This document shows, piece after piece, positions 10,246 through 19,158 of a DNA stretch of 64,000 bases (positions within the stretch are counted from its first letter, which is position 1; each line of letters opens with the position of its first letter). Source of the DNA: Craspedostauros australis (taxonomy: Eukaryota; Bacillariophyta; Bacillariophyceae; Mastogloiales; Achnanthaceae); the NCBI GenBank assembly GCA_026770025.1, contig JAMXDE010000032.1, positions 248,001-312,000 of the forward strand, read 5' to 3'. The notes under the pieces were generated by a model, which saw only the letters and a list, made by a program, of their open reading frames with translations, was not told the DNA's origin and searched no databases. Position numbers and translations under genes: made by a program.

Positions 10246-12197
10246 TCAGGCCTCCTGCGGCGTGTAATCCTCCACCACGTCATCCATGGCCTCGCAAGCA
10301 TCGAACAGACGCTGCTGCTGCACATGCTGCTCGATACTGGTGCGGTTGTTCATCAGCTCGATCGCCTTCAGCATCATGGGCAGCAGATCCACCATGCCGT
10401 TGCGCACGATCTCATCCAACCAAGCACAAAGATGCGTCGCCGCCGTCTCGTGCTCCGTGAATGCCGCCTTGAGCTTGGCCTCGTTGCGTTCCAACTTCTG
10501 GGCGTCCGTGGGGTTGATTTTCTTGCCCTCCGATTGCAGCCGGTTATGGGTGGCGCGCAAGGTCGGCAGCTTGCTTTCGTAGTGCACCCGAACTCGCTGC
10601 AGCTCCGTCACCTTCTCGATCTGCGGATCTACGTTGCCCCGCACGTAATCTTCCCACTGGATTGCGAACTTCAGCACCTCCTTCTGAAAGTCGTTTGCAT
10701 TCAATCGCGTCTGGCGCTGCACCGAGTAATTGACGGCGCGCAGGGAATCGCTATCCTCTGTCTGTCCAACGAACTTGTGGATGGGGGTGCCGTGGGACAT
10801 TACGGCGAGGTGGTTGATGAACTGATGTTGCGTGATGCATTGTGAATAGTTAGTGGTGAGTGACGGTGGCAGAGATGGTGATTGTGATCAATGCAATCGT
10901 GGACAATGCAGTCGTGGAAGCGAGAAAATGGCGGGATGTGGATGTGAGTGTGATGCGCACAGATGCACGCAGATGCACATGGACGCACAATAATGCAATC
11001 AGATAATATTTCGACGCAGGGATCCATCAACACAGGCTATCCTAGATGCCAACCAAGGTGTCGACGGATGGTATCTCAGCTGAGCTTCACTCATCCTTGC
11101 TCAGTTCCAAGCACCTTGGAACACCATTGAAATACGATGGAAGCATCAGCCCACTTGCATTGATCGCCGGAATGAACACCTTCATGACCTACCTCCTCCT
11201 TGGTACGATCCATGGCTGCAGTCACGGCGTGGTACTTCTGCATGCTCTTCACAAGACGTCGAACCTTGAAGCTGAGCTGGTCATACTCGGCAAGAAGCGC
11301 CACGAGCTCGGGGCTTCGCATGCCCTCCGATGTGGACAATGCTTCGGCGATGGCATCATGCAGACGCCGAGTGAGCCGTGTGGGTGCAACACGCAGTCCC
11401 ATACGCTTGTCGTTGCCCGCCTCCTCTTGTCTCGTGTTGGAGAGCAAGTCTGCCCCAACATCGGCCGGCGATTCAGCATCAGCACTGCGGCTGTTTGGAC
11501 CGGGTCCTGAGGCTGGCGATTCATCTCCATAATCCACAATGCCATCATCGTACTGCGCCATCTTTGCGTTTGTATCCTCAATTTCGTGCTGAATGTCCTG
11601 CCCTTCCTCATCAAATGGACGATCGCCATCGTTACCGTTGATGTTGTCGTCACTGTTACCTGCGCCGTTGTCTTTGTGTTGATTGCCATCTTCTTTCTTC
11701 TCTTCTACAGCTACATCATCGACCTCGCTTTCCCACGAGCTGCTCTGGCCGGCGTGCACTCCAGGTTCTTCTCTGGCCTTGTTGTAATCCGCGGCATAGT
11801 CGTGCTTCGTGTAGCGATGATCATCGCCGTCATCATAATCACCATCATAGTCTTCTTCATCGTCCGTCTCCCGCCGTCCACGGTACTCACGATCATGATG
11901 CTGATCATACTCATCGTCATCATCCTCATCATCGTCGTCATCCTCATCCTCATCATCATCGTACTCCTCCCCACCCGTATCGTAGGATGAGACATACGCC
12001 GTTCCTTCGACGTCATCTTCCGCGCTTGTGGTGGGAGCTTCCAGCGTGTGCGCGTCTGAGTAGCTGTAGCCATCCTCATCTGTCTGCGTCTGCGTCTGCG
12101 TCTCCGCCTGCGCAGGTGCTGGTGCATCCACAGTCGATGTCACGATGCGCACCTGGCTGATGCCATCATGTCGCACTCCCACGTCGGTCGGCTTCAT
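10246..12197 (-). CDS. BAR-domain-like membrane-curvature protein with long acidic N-terminus, two exons
   Basis: Exon 1 is 12197-11193 and exon 2 is 10821-10246, separated by a 371 bp intron with donor GAGGAG|GTAGGT and acceptor ACATCAG|TTC, both phase 0. The join reads AMDRTKEE-FINHLAVMSHG and gives 526 aa. The C-terminal 230 residues are three long amphipathic helices (LLAEYDQLSFKVRRLVKSMQ; KEVLKFAIQWEDYV...KVTELQRVRVHYESKL; NEAKLKAAFTEHETAATHL), the layout of a BAR dimer that binds curved membranes in endocytosis and trafficking. The first 290 residues are disordered and extremely acidic, with long Asp/Glu runs near residues 70-110. The start at MKPTDVGVRH is chosen because upstream frame content is not protein-like. 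The BAR call is from helix pattern and charge; no catalytic residue can confirm it. Confidence 0.6.
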
Positions 12198-12940
12198 GTT
12201 GCTGTCTGGTCGACTGCTTGCACTGATTGTTGCTATGCGTTTCTGCTCTTGTGGGTTGGTGCCTGGACAACAAAATGAACCGGCAGATCGTATGTTTGCT
12301 CGTCGTGTGGGTATCGCAACTCGCAACTCACAAGTGAGCGGAGTTGGTTCCACTTCTTGTCGAAAGACGGATGCTGCCTTGTTTTGTTCTGGTCTGCTCG
12401 TACGAGTACGCGTATTCGTGTAGAAACACAACGAAACGCCACAACCAATGCTGCCACCAACAAACAAGAACGATGTCACGAATTTTGAAACGACAAACCA
12501 AAGTTTCCTCCGACACGGGATTCGGCGAATCGTTTTGGCCAACTGCCTGCGTTCGCCGAAACTACGAAAAGAAGTACTTGCGCCTAATAGTGATAACAAC
12601 TGTGTGTTCTTTCCTGATTTCCGTGACTGAAACAGAAATTGATTCGTGAGTAGTTCGAGAGCGAAAGATACTCAATTGTTCGCAACAGGAGCACATCAAC
12701 ACGACACGGATACGGCCCCAGCGCAGCCAACAGAACCAGAACAAGACCAAGAGAGACAACAAGCATGGCAAGCGGATCCACACGACACCACCTTGACACG
12801 CCAACACTCGACTCCAGCGCACGAGAAGATCAGTCTCGTCGTATGATCCTATCCTCTATGCCCGCAATCAAGCAAGCAAGCAATCAAGCAAGCCAGCAAC
12901 GACCTAAACCTTTGGGAAGGTACCATCGAACGGGACGACA
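12198..12940. promoter_or_regulatory. divergent upstream region (BAR gene / aminotransferase gene)
   Basis: 743 bp between two divergently transcribed genes. It contains a perfect 10-bp palindrome CTCGTACGAG at 12397-12406 and a CAAG/AAGC-rich run near 12867-12896. It presumably holds both promoters, but no specific site can be proven. Confidence 0.4.
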
Positions 12941-14443
12941 ATGAATCCGACTGAACCTCGACACAAACGCCATCGCAAGAATTCGAGTATGGTTGTGTTC
13001 GTACACGCACTCCTGCTCATTCTCTTGCTGCCGTCGTTGCCGAAGGATGGATCCGCCTTGCGCGCGGCTCATCATCATCCCCCATCCGATGGTGATGCAT
13101 CATCTGACCAGATCATCGTGGAGCATGTCGAATTCGGCAGCGCGGCAATCAAGAACATGTTCATGCTGGGCTACACCAACTTCAACCATGGATCGTTCGG
13201 TGCGTGTCCAAAGCCGGTGCTGCAGCACCAAGACGATCTGCGCGACCAGCAAGAGCAAAAGCCAGATCCGTGGATGCGCCGGGATTACCGTATCCTGGTC
13301 AATTCCACTAGACGGGATCTCTCTCACTATCTTGGTCTGTCGAAGCAGCATTTCAGCGTTCATACCAACAACAACGACGATGACAATGGCAATGGCAATG
13401 GCATGCATGATGAATCTGAAAATCTGGTGCTTGTCGAGAGCGCCAGCACCGCAGTCAATTCGGTCCTGCGATCGTATGATTGGAGGGAGGGAGATGTCAT
13501 CGCGTACTTCAGCGTTGCGTATGCCATGGTGAAGAACACTGCCACCTGGTTGCAGGATGTGTACGGAGTGGATATTGTTGAGATTCCGGTGCAATTTCCC
13601 ATCGCGGATTCGGTTGGCGATGATGCATTCCTTGCACCCCTGGAGGACATGCTGCAACAGCTGTCGAAGGTTGGAAGGATTCCCGACCTCAAGATGATCG
13701 TCTTGGACCATGTTTCATCGGCCCCCGCAGTGTTGGAACCGATCCAGGCATGCTCACAGATGGTCAAGTCGTTCAATGAAAAAACCATGGTGGTCGTGGA
13801 CGGTGCGCATGCGATGGGGATGATCCCGTCCCTCCGCATCCACGACATGGCCCCGATCGATGTCTACCTCTCCAACGGTCACAAGTGGCTGTACAGCCCC
13901 AAGGGTTCCGCCGTCTTGTGGTTCAACGCATCGATCGTCACACCGCTGTTCCCAGAACCAACCGTGATCTCCAGCGCGAACCCGGTCCCACACACACCGT
14001 TGAGTGAACGGTACTCCTATGTGAGCGTCCGAGATTACACGGCCTTCATCTCCATGTCCGCGGCGTTGTCATTCCGCTCCCGGCTGGGTGGCGACGATGC
14101 CATCCACGCGTATTGCAGAAAGTTGGCCTTGGACGCCAAGGCGTTTCTGATGGATCTTTGGCACGTAGCGGTGCTGGTTCCTGATGACATGGAAACCTTC
14201 ATGTTCAACATCCCATTGCCATCGCCTTTTGCCGATGACTTTGCCATGGCAAGCACGATGGCAGAGGACCTCCTCGCGGATCACAACATCTACTTCCGCC
14301 CGTTGCTGGAGGTTGGCAGTGGCACTGTGTACACTCGGCTGTCCTCCCAGATCTACCTCAACATGGCAGACTTCAGGCAGCTCGGACTTCTAGTCAACGA
14401 GTATGCAGAGCGTCTGATCCTCGGTCGCCAAGCCGCTGCCTGA
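12941..14443 (+). CDS. class V PLP-dependent aminotransferase / desulfurase-like enzyme with secretory N-terminus
   Basis: A single-exon 500 aa protein starting at ATG 12941. Residues about 17-36 (MVVFVHALLLILLLPSLPK) form a signal peptide or anchor after a basic stretch, so the enzyme likely enters the secretory system. The PLP fold is clear: YTNFNHGSFGACPKPV near residue 80, the cofactor-contacting VVVDGAHAMGM near residue 284, and the Schiff-base lysine in SNGHKWLYSPKGSAVLW near residue 312. This is the aminotransferase class V group that includes isopenicillin-N epimerase-like and hercynylcysteine sulfoxide lyase-like enzymes. A low-complexity DDDNGNGNG insert sits near residue 148. The substrate cannot be told from sequence. 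A secretory-pathway location is unusual for this family and worth noting. Confidence 0.82.
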   Translation: MNPTEPRHKRHRKNSSMVVFVHALLLILLLPSLPKDGSALRAAHHHPPSDGDASSDQIIVEHVEFGSAAIKNMFMLGYTNFNHGSFGACPKPVLQHQDDLRDQQEQKPDPWMRRDYRILVNSTRRDLSHYLGLSKQHFSVHTNNNDDDNGNGNGMHDESENLVLVESASTAVNSVLRSYDWREGDVIAYFSVAYAMVKNTATWLQDVYGVDIVEIPVQFPIADSVGDDAFLAPLEDMLQQLSKVGRIPDLKMIVLDHVSSAPAVLEPIQACSQMVKSFNEKTMVVVDGAHAMGMIPSLRIHDMAPIDVYLSNGHKWLYSPKGSAVLWFNASIVTPLFPEPTVISSANPVPHTPLSERYSYVSVRDYTAFISMSAALSFRSRLGGDDAIHAYCRKLALDAKAFLMDLWHVAVLVPDDMETFMFNIPLPSPFADDFAMASTMAEDLLADHNIYFRPLLEVGSGTVYTRLSSQIYLNMADFRQLGLLVNEYAERLILGRQAAA

Positions 14444-16380
14444 CACATGCAGGTGGGATCAGGCGTGCAAGCTGTGCGAGCCGTCGCATGGAGGCGATCC
14501 TTGGACGAGCGTCATTGAAATCAAATGCGTAATACATACTCCACATATCGAAGCATGTCGAAGAACTACTCGCAGTACCGTCAAATCTAGTGCCGCATGT
14601 TAGATCCACACGCACGATTGCGATCAGGTTCGTGCCACAACTGGTGGTTGTGGTGACGGTGACAGAGGCAGCGGCAATTCGAAGCGTTGGCTCGCCCTTT
14701 GCCGAACCATGCCATGCCATGACATGCCACGCCGAGTCCTCAGAAGAGTTGAGGGGGGCTCGCTTGCCCTTGTGCTCCGAGGTACGCGCCGCCACTCGGA
14801 CGCTCGTTGATGGCACCCAGACCAAGGAAAGGGGGTGCATACGATGGTGGATAGTGTGCTCACGACAAGAGAAGCAAAGATGCAGGCACTGACCCAAGCG
14901 GATGGAACCGCCGGGAGCCAAGGTGGTGGCTGCGGCGGCTTGATCGTGCCAACCAACTCCCTTCGCGAGCCACGAACTCGCCGTGCTTTTGATTTGCGAT
15001 CCGCGACACCACCCACTGAGTCGAAGCATCATTTTGTGAGCCGAGAACCGCATCGGCATGCTCTCGCGGGGGTGGGATCACACTTCACTAACAGGTGAAA
15101 TTGGAAACCGTCATGTCGCAGCCGTCAGGCGCCTTATTCAAGTGTCATTGGTCAGCATTCTCATGGAACCGCAAAAGGCAGTTGCCAAGGCGAGCTAAGC
15201 GATCCGACATTCGATCGTGTCAAAATTGCAACGAGGAAAAACTACCACGCGAGGAATCGCCCTTCTCACGCAAACATGATGGACGCACAGACGCTTTGAA
15301 TCGGTTAGCTGGCCAACACAGAACACCTAAATGAACGGGCGAAAAAGGTCAACCGGTGAAAGGGATAAATAGGGAGAGTTGGTCTTACCAAACATAGGCC
15401 GACTACTCCAAGGAACACACCAGAAGGCTACAGCGACCACGCTACCCACGCATGGATAACACCGCGTGGATGACGGAATACGAATCCCCTACGTTACGGG
15501 GGAGCGATCGCCACGCGCCTGCGACATGATCTTGAGCCCTGTGCCTCTGCGCGATTGGAGACTGTCATCTGCAGACGACCGCGAGAGAGACAGATCCCAC
15601 CTTTCTACTCTCTCGTGTCGGTACCATCATCGCGGAGCAATTGCGTGCGATGTGGTGCCACAATGATACCATACTTGTTCTCTCGTTGCGAAAGTCATGA
15701 TCATGATACGGGTACAACTGTGTACCATACAGCACGACTAGCTCGTACTGTGCGGGTTACGTAAGTGGGTGGGCCGCTGAACGGATTGTGGTAGAGCTTG
15801 GCAAGAACATGCACGTATCGCTTGCACATGTATGTTCCAACCACTCTATTGTGTGGGGGCTGATGGCATGATTCGAGTGCAGAGCGCGTCTTTCACATCA
15901 ATTCGCGCCGCTTTCTCATCTTCACCAAACGATCTTTGCGGCTCATGTTCTGTTCCGCGCTCTGCTCTACTCTGCTCCGTCAGCTCTCTCTCTCTCCTTT
16001 GTGCGCGATTGTGGTCATAAATTGAAAGCAGTCGCAAAGACCAAAGACCACGAGAAAAATCAAATCCCCAGCTGACTGAGTACGAGTCCTGACCAAGATA
16101 CTATCCGACAGCGCGACGCCACAGCATCAATCGCCACAAGCAAGGCAACACAAGATAAAGCGGACACCTGGCTGAGCACCAACACAAGCACGTGCCCAAT
16201 AACTTCCATCGAACAGGAGCACACTCTCGAGCACAGTTATCCCCAACACACTCTTGCAGTATATTCCAACCAAAGAGCAAGAAGCCACGCGCATCAGTGC
16301 ATCAGCGCGCGAGAACATCCATCTATCTGAGCTCCGTCACATAGCCACAAACATTTCCACAAGCGCAAGCACGAAGCACA
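14444..16380. other. long intergenic region without a supported gene
   Basis: Nearly 2 kb between two plus-strand genes. Frames up to 220 codons exist on the minus strand near 14.4-15.1 kb but show no family resemblance and are compositionally biased. No tRNA-like fold was recognised by eye. The last 250 bp before 16381 are A/C-rich and could be the 5' UTR of the DUF6824 gene. Confidence 0.4.
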
Positions 16381-17258
16381 ATGGTCGACCGACTTCTCCT
16401 CAGCAGGAAAGACACGTGGATGCAAACCTCGGATTGCATCGACAACCGCATCAAAAGTCAGATGCCGATCGAAAAGATGACATCTCTACCCAAATCATTC
16501 CAGCCAGACAGGTGGTCCGTGGTCTGCGGGAGAGGCAAGGATTGCTTTGACAATGGTAAGTTTAGTCGGACGCGAGACACATGTCCCTTTGCCGTGCGTA
16601 CTGGGCGCACGGTCGCAATCTGCACTCCCTACGGATACAACCTCTCTATCTCTCTCTCTCAAACATTCAGATGCTTGCACGATATTGAACTTCATTCTTC
16701 CACCTACGGGTCCAACGCCATGCCGTATCTCACCTTGCTTTCCCACCACTATTCCCTTACAAACGCAATTGCATGTGCATACGATCCCATACCATGCATG
16801 AAAATGTGATGACGACAGTGGGCAACCGTAGACTAAAAGTCCTTGCTCAAATCTACCTCAAAGAATTCATCTCGGCCAAGACGAAGATGGATAAGTCGTT
16901 GCTGATCATGCGGATCGTCGATTCCATCAGAGAGCACAGCACGGCAGGGGGGTTTGTCAAGAAGCATCGCAAAACGGGCCGTTGGTACGAAGTGGGGGAT
17001 GAAATCGCAAGAGAAAAGGTCAGCAGCGAGCTCCGCATCGCTCTGCAGTCATGGAAAGAGCAGCAATCACTGGGACCTTCTGCATCTCAACCTTCCACGA
17101 AACGAAGGAAAAGCGAGCCGATCAAGAACCTCAAGTGCATATTTGACAAATCGCAGCTCCCGTGCACGGGTCCGCAGCACCGGCATTCCGCATGCGAGAT
17201 CTCGACGTCCAGCTTTCACAGCCTGCCGTTCTTGCTCTCTGACTTTGGGGAGGTATAG
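16381..17258 (+). CDS. DUF6824-domain protein, two exons
   Basis: Exon 1 is 16381-16555 and exon 2 is 16819-17258. The 263 bp intron has donor AATG|GTAAGT and acceptor GACAG|TGGGC. The splice restores the conserved core: DRWSVVCGRGKDCFDN-VGNRRL, then IYLKEFISAKTKMDKSLLIM, IVDSIREH, GGFVKKHRKTGRWYEVGDE, and IAREKVSSELRIAL. Total 204 aa. This is the DUF6824 pattern (V-L-C-G-R-G-K ... N-x-x-G-N-x-x-[FL]), a large family in diatom genomes of unknown, possibly nuclear, function. The C-terminal tail has a basic KRRKSEPIKNLK stretch that could be a nuclear localisation signal. Domain recognition is good; function is unknown. Confidence 0.82.
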
Positions 17259-18154
17259 ATGAAAATCCAACAGATAGCACCGTGCGAGCCCACCTTCGGC
17301 TTGGCCATGGCCGTGTGATCGAATCAAGCCCAGGGAGTACCACATCTGTGGTCTCATGTTCATGTCCATGCAGACCTCCTGCTCGTCTGCTTGGATTCCA
17401 TACTTCCAAACGAGCGCGGCCCATTTTTAACGCCATCTCCACGACTGGCAAGAGCAAAGAAAGGAAAGATGCAGCGAGCGCATCATGTCTATCCAAACAT
17501 TGTACAGCAGTACAATTGCAGTGCTCTCCCTCTCTCTCCATGTATATATCTAGTCAATCCATCCTACTCCATACAAAGACTTCGTAGACACATCCATACT
17601 TGTGGCAGCAACCAAGAATGGTATGGTATGCAGGCGGTTGGCAATTTGCAACGACTGCTTCCGTCTTCCCCCAACTTTGAAAGGGAGGTATGTTTTCGGT
17701 AAGATTGATGTCAATGCAGATAGAGGAGCTGTGCGCAAACCGTCGTTAAGGCATCATACCGGATGATGAATGGTATTATACCATGCCAGTACGAGGCGCG
17801 CCTTTGCGCAGGACTGGAACAAGAAACCGCTCAACCTTGGAGGTGCTTCGTTCAACACGCAATTGTTCTGTGAACTTGGAGGGTTCGTTGTCTGTCTGGA
17901 GTAAATTCCTTATTTGCCGCTGCTCCCGAAGAGGCGAAACAAGTGAGTCCAGTCACGACTTCCTGAGATTGGCTTCAGAGTTGGGTCATCTTTTTGGTCA
18001 CAAAAACAAACAAACATCGAGCGAAGAAACAAGGGAAGGACAAAACACGTCAACGCCCACGCTCGTTCCATTGCTCCATTTCTTCTCAAGGAGGCCAAGA
18101 GACATCCATCCACCTATCATTTGATCAACTCGCTGACCCATTGGTCGATTGACG
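17259..18154. other. intergenic region
   Basis: About 900 bp between two plus-strand genes. Nothing coding or structural is supported. It should include the 3' UTR of the DUF6824 gene and the promoter of the next gene. Confidence 0.4.
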
Positions 18155-18631
18155 ATGAGCACCCCAGCATGGAAGCTGCGTCTCCAGATGCAGGGCAAAG
18201 ACGTTGCCAAATGCGAAGCAAATCCCACTGAAAACAGCAGCACGCAGCATACGGGCCAGCCAGCTTGCGACCATCAAGCCAACAAGAAGGATAATGCAGC
18301 AACAACAGCAACGCCAACACAACCGACCACGGCGACGAAAGCGCCTTCACAGAACGACGCGGACACCGCCGCTGCTCAATTCAACAATAGTGAGGGGTAC
18401 TCTGGTCCCAAGGAACAGGAGAAGCCGCAGTTTGCGTACCGGGCTCCGGAAGAGAACATCAAGAAGAGCTTCGAACCCAAGAAGTGGGAGAACAACGCTT
18501 TCCAAGGTGTCTCACCGATGGACTTCTTCGTGAGGCAGAACAACGCGAAGAAGAAGGTGCGCGAGTCTGAGAGGCAGGAAGCTGCAAGGGTGTACAAACA
18601 CAACACGTACGACAAGAGCATGTTCGAATGA
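18155..18631 (+). CDS. small protein of unknown function
   Basis: 158 aa from the ATG at 18155 (MSTPAWKLRLQMQGKDVAKC). I recognise no family. The N-terminal two thirds are Ala/Thr/Gln/Asn-rich and likely disordered. The C-terminal third is denser in conserved-looking residues (KPQFAYRAPEENIKKSFEPK, ENNAFQGVSPMDFFVRQNNA) and ends in a basic, helical KKKVRESERQEAARVYKHN segment. No signal peptide or membrane segment is seen. The C-terminal segment with aromatic and charged residues reads as a real coding region, but this is judged on composition alone. Confidence 0.55.
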   Translation: MSTPAWKLRLQMQGKDVAKCEANPTENSSTQHTGQPACDHQANKKDNAATTATPTQPTTATKAPSQNDADTAAAQFNNSEGYSGPKEQEKPQFAYRAPEENIKKSFEPKKWENNAFQGVSPMDFFVRQNNAKKKVRESERQEAARVYKHNTYDKSMFE

Positions 18632-19158
18632 TGGAATCCGTGGCCATGGTTCATGTTCGTGTCGTTTCGCGGGCGACATCTGTTGGACTTGAGAACGCAG
18701 AAACGCACGGATAGATGAAGCATGGAATACATCTGCAGATGATGGTATCGTTGAACGCTATCTTCAATTCTTGCATTTGGCACCATGTCGAAGTCAAGCA
18801 CCATGCGGGCAGAGTCCCGCAAATGCTGCCACGAGCATAATTGAACCGTTCCGAGGAGCGGCGCCGACAAGACCCTTGTCCTGGGTCTCGATTTCACAAG
18901 ATGCTTGGGAGAACCACCGCTGCTGGTATCTTCCGTGAGAAATCATCCCTGCTGTGGAACGGCAGCTCGAGAAACGTACTGGCTGACACGCAAAAGGGAG
19001 AGAGGAGCATCGCTCTGTGATATTACATCCAGCGACTTCGTGCTCGGCAGCCAACATCGAAATTGCTGTGCCGCAGTGAGCACACCAACATCAAATCGCT
19101 GTCAAGAATGAGCGAGTGCTGGACTGGACTGCGTGGTCGCTCTTGATGACTGCTGTAT
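18632..19158. other. convergent spacer; left edge of the FMO duplication from 19004
   Basis: Unique spacer up to about 19003. From 19004 (GAGCATCGCTCTG) the sequence matches the region starting at 23764, so the last 155 bp belong to the duplicated block downstream of the FMO stop codon. Confidence 0.6.

Noticed and set aside
14394-15059. 221-codon minus-strand frame
   Set aside because: Overlaps the end of the aminotransferase gene, biased composition, no motif.
14444-16380. Possible tRNA or snRNA genes in the long spacer
   Set aside because: I could not find a convincing A-box/B-box pair or a cloverleaf by eye; a tRNA scan would settle it.
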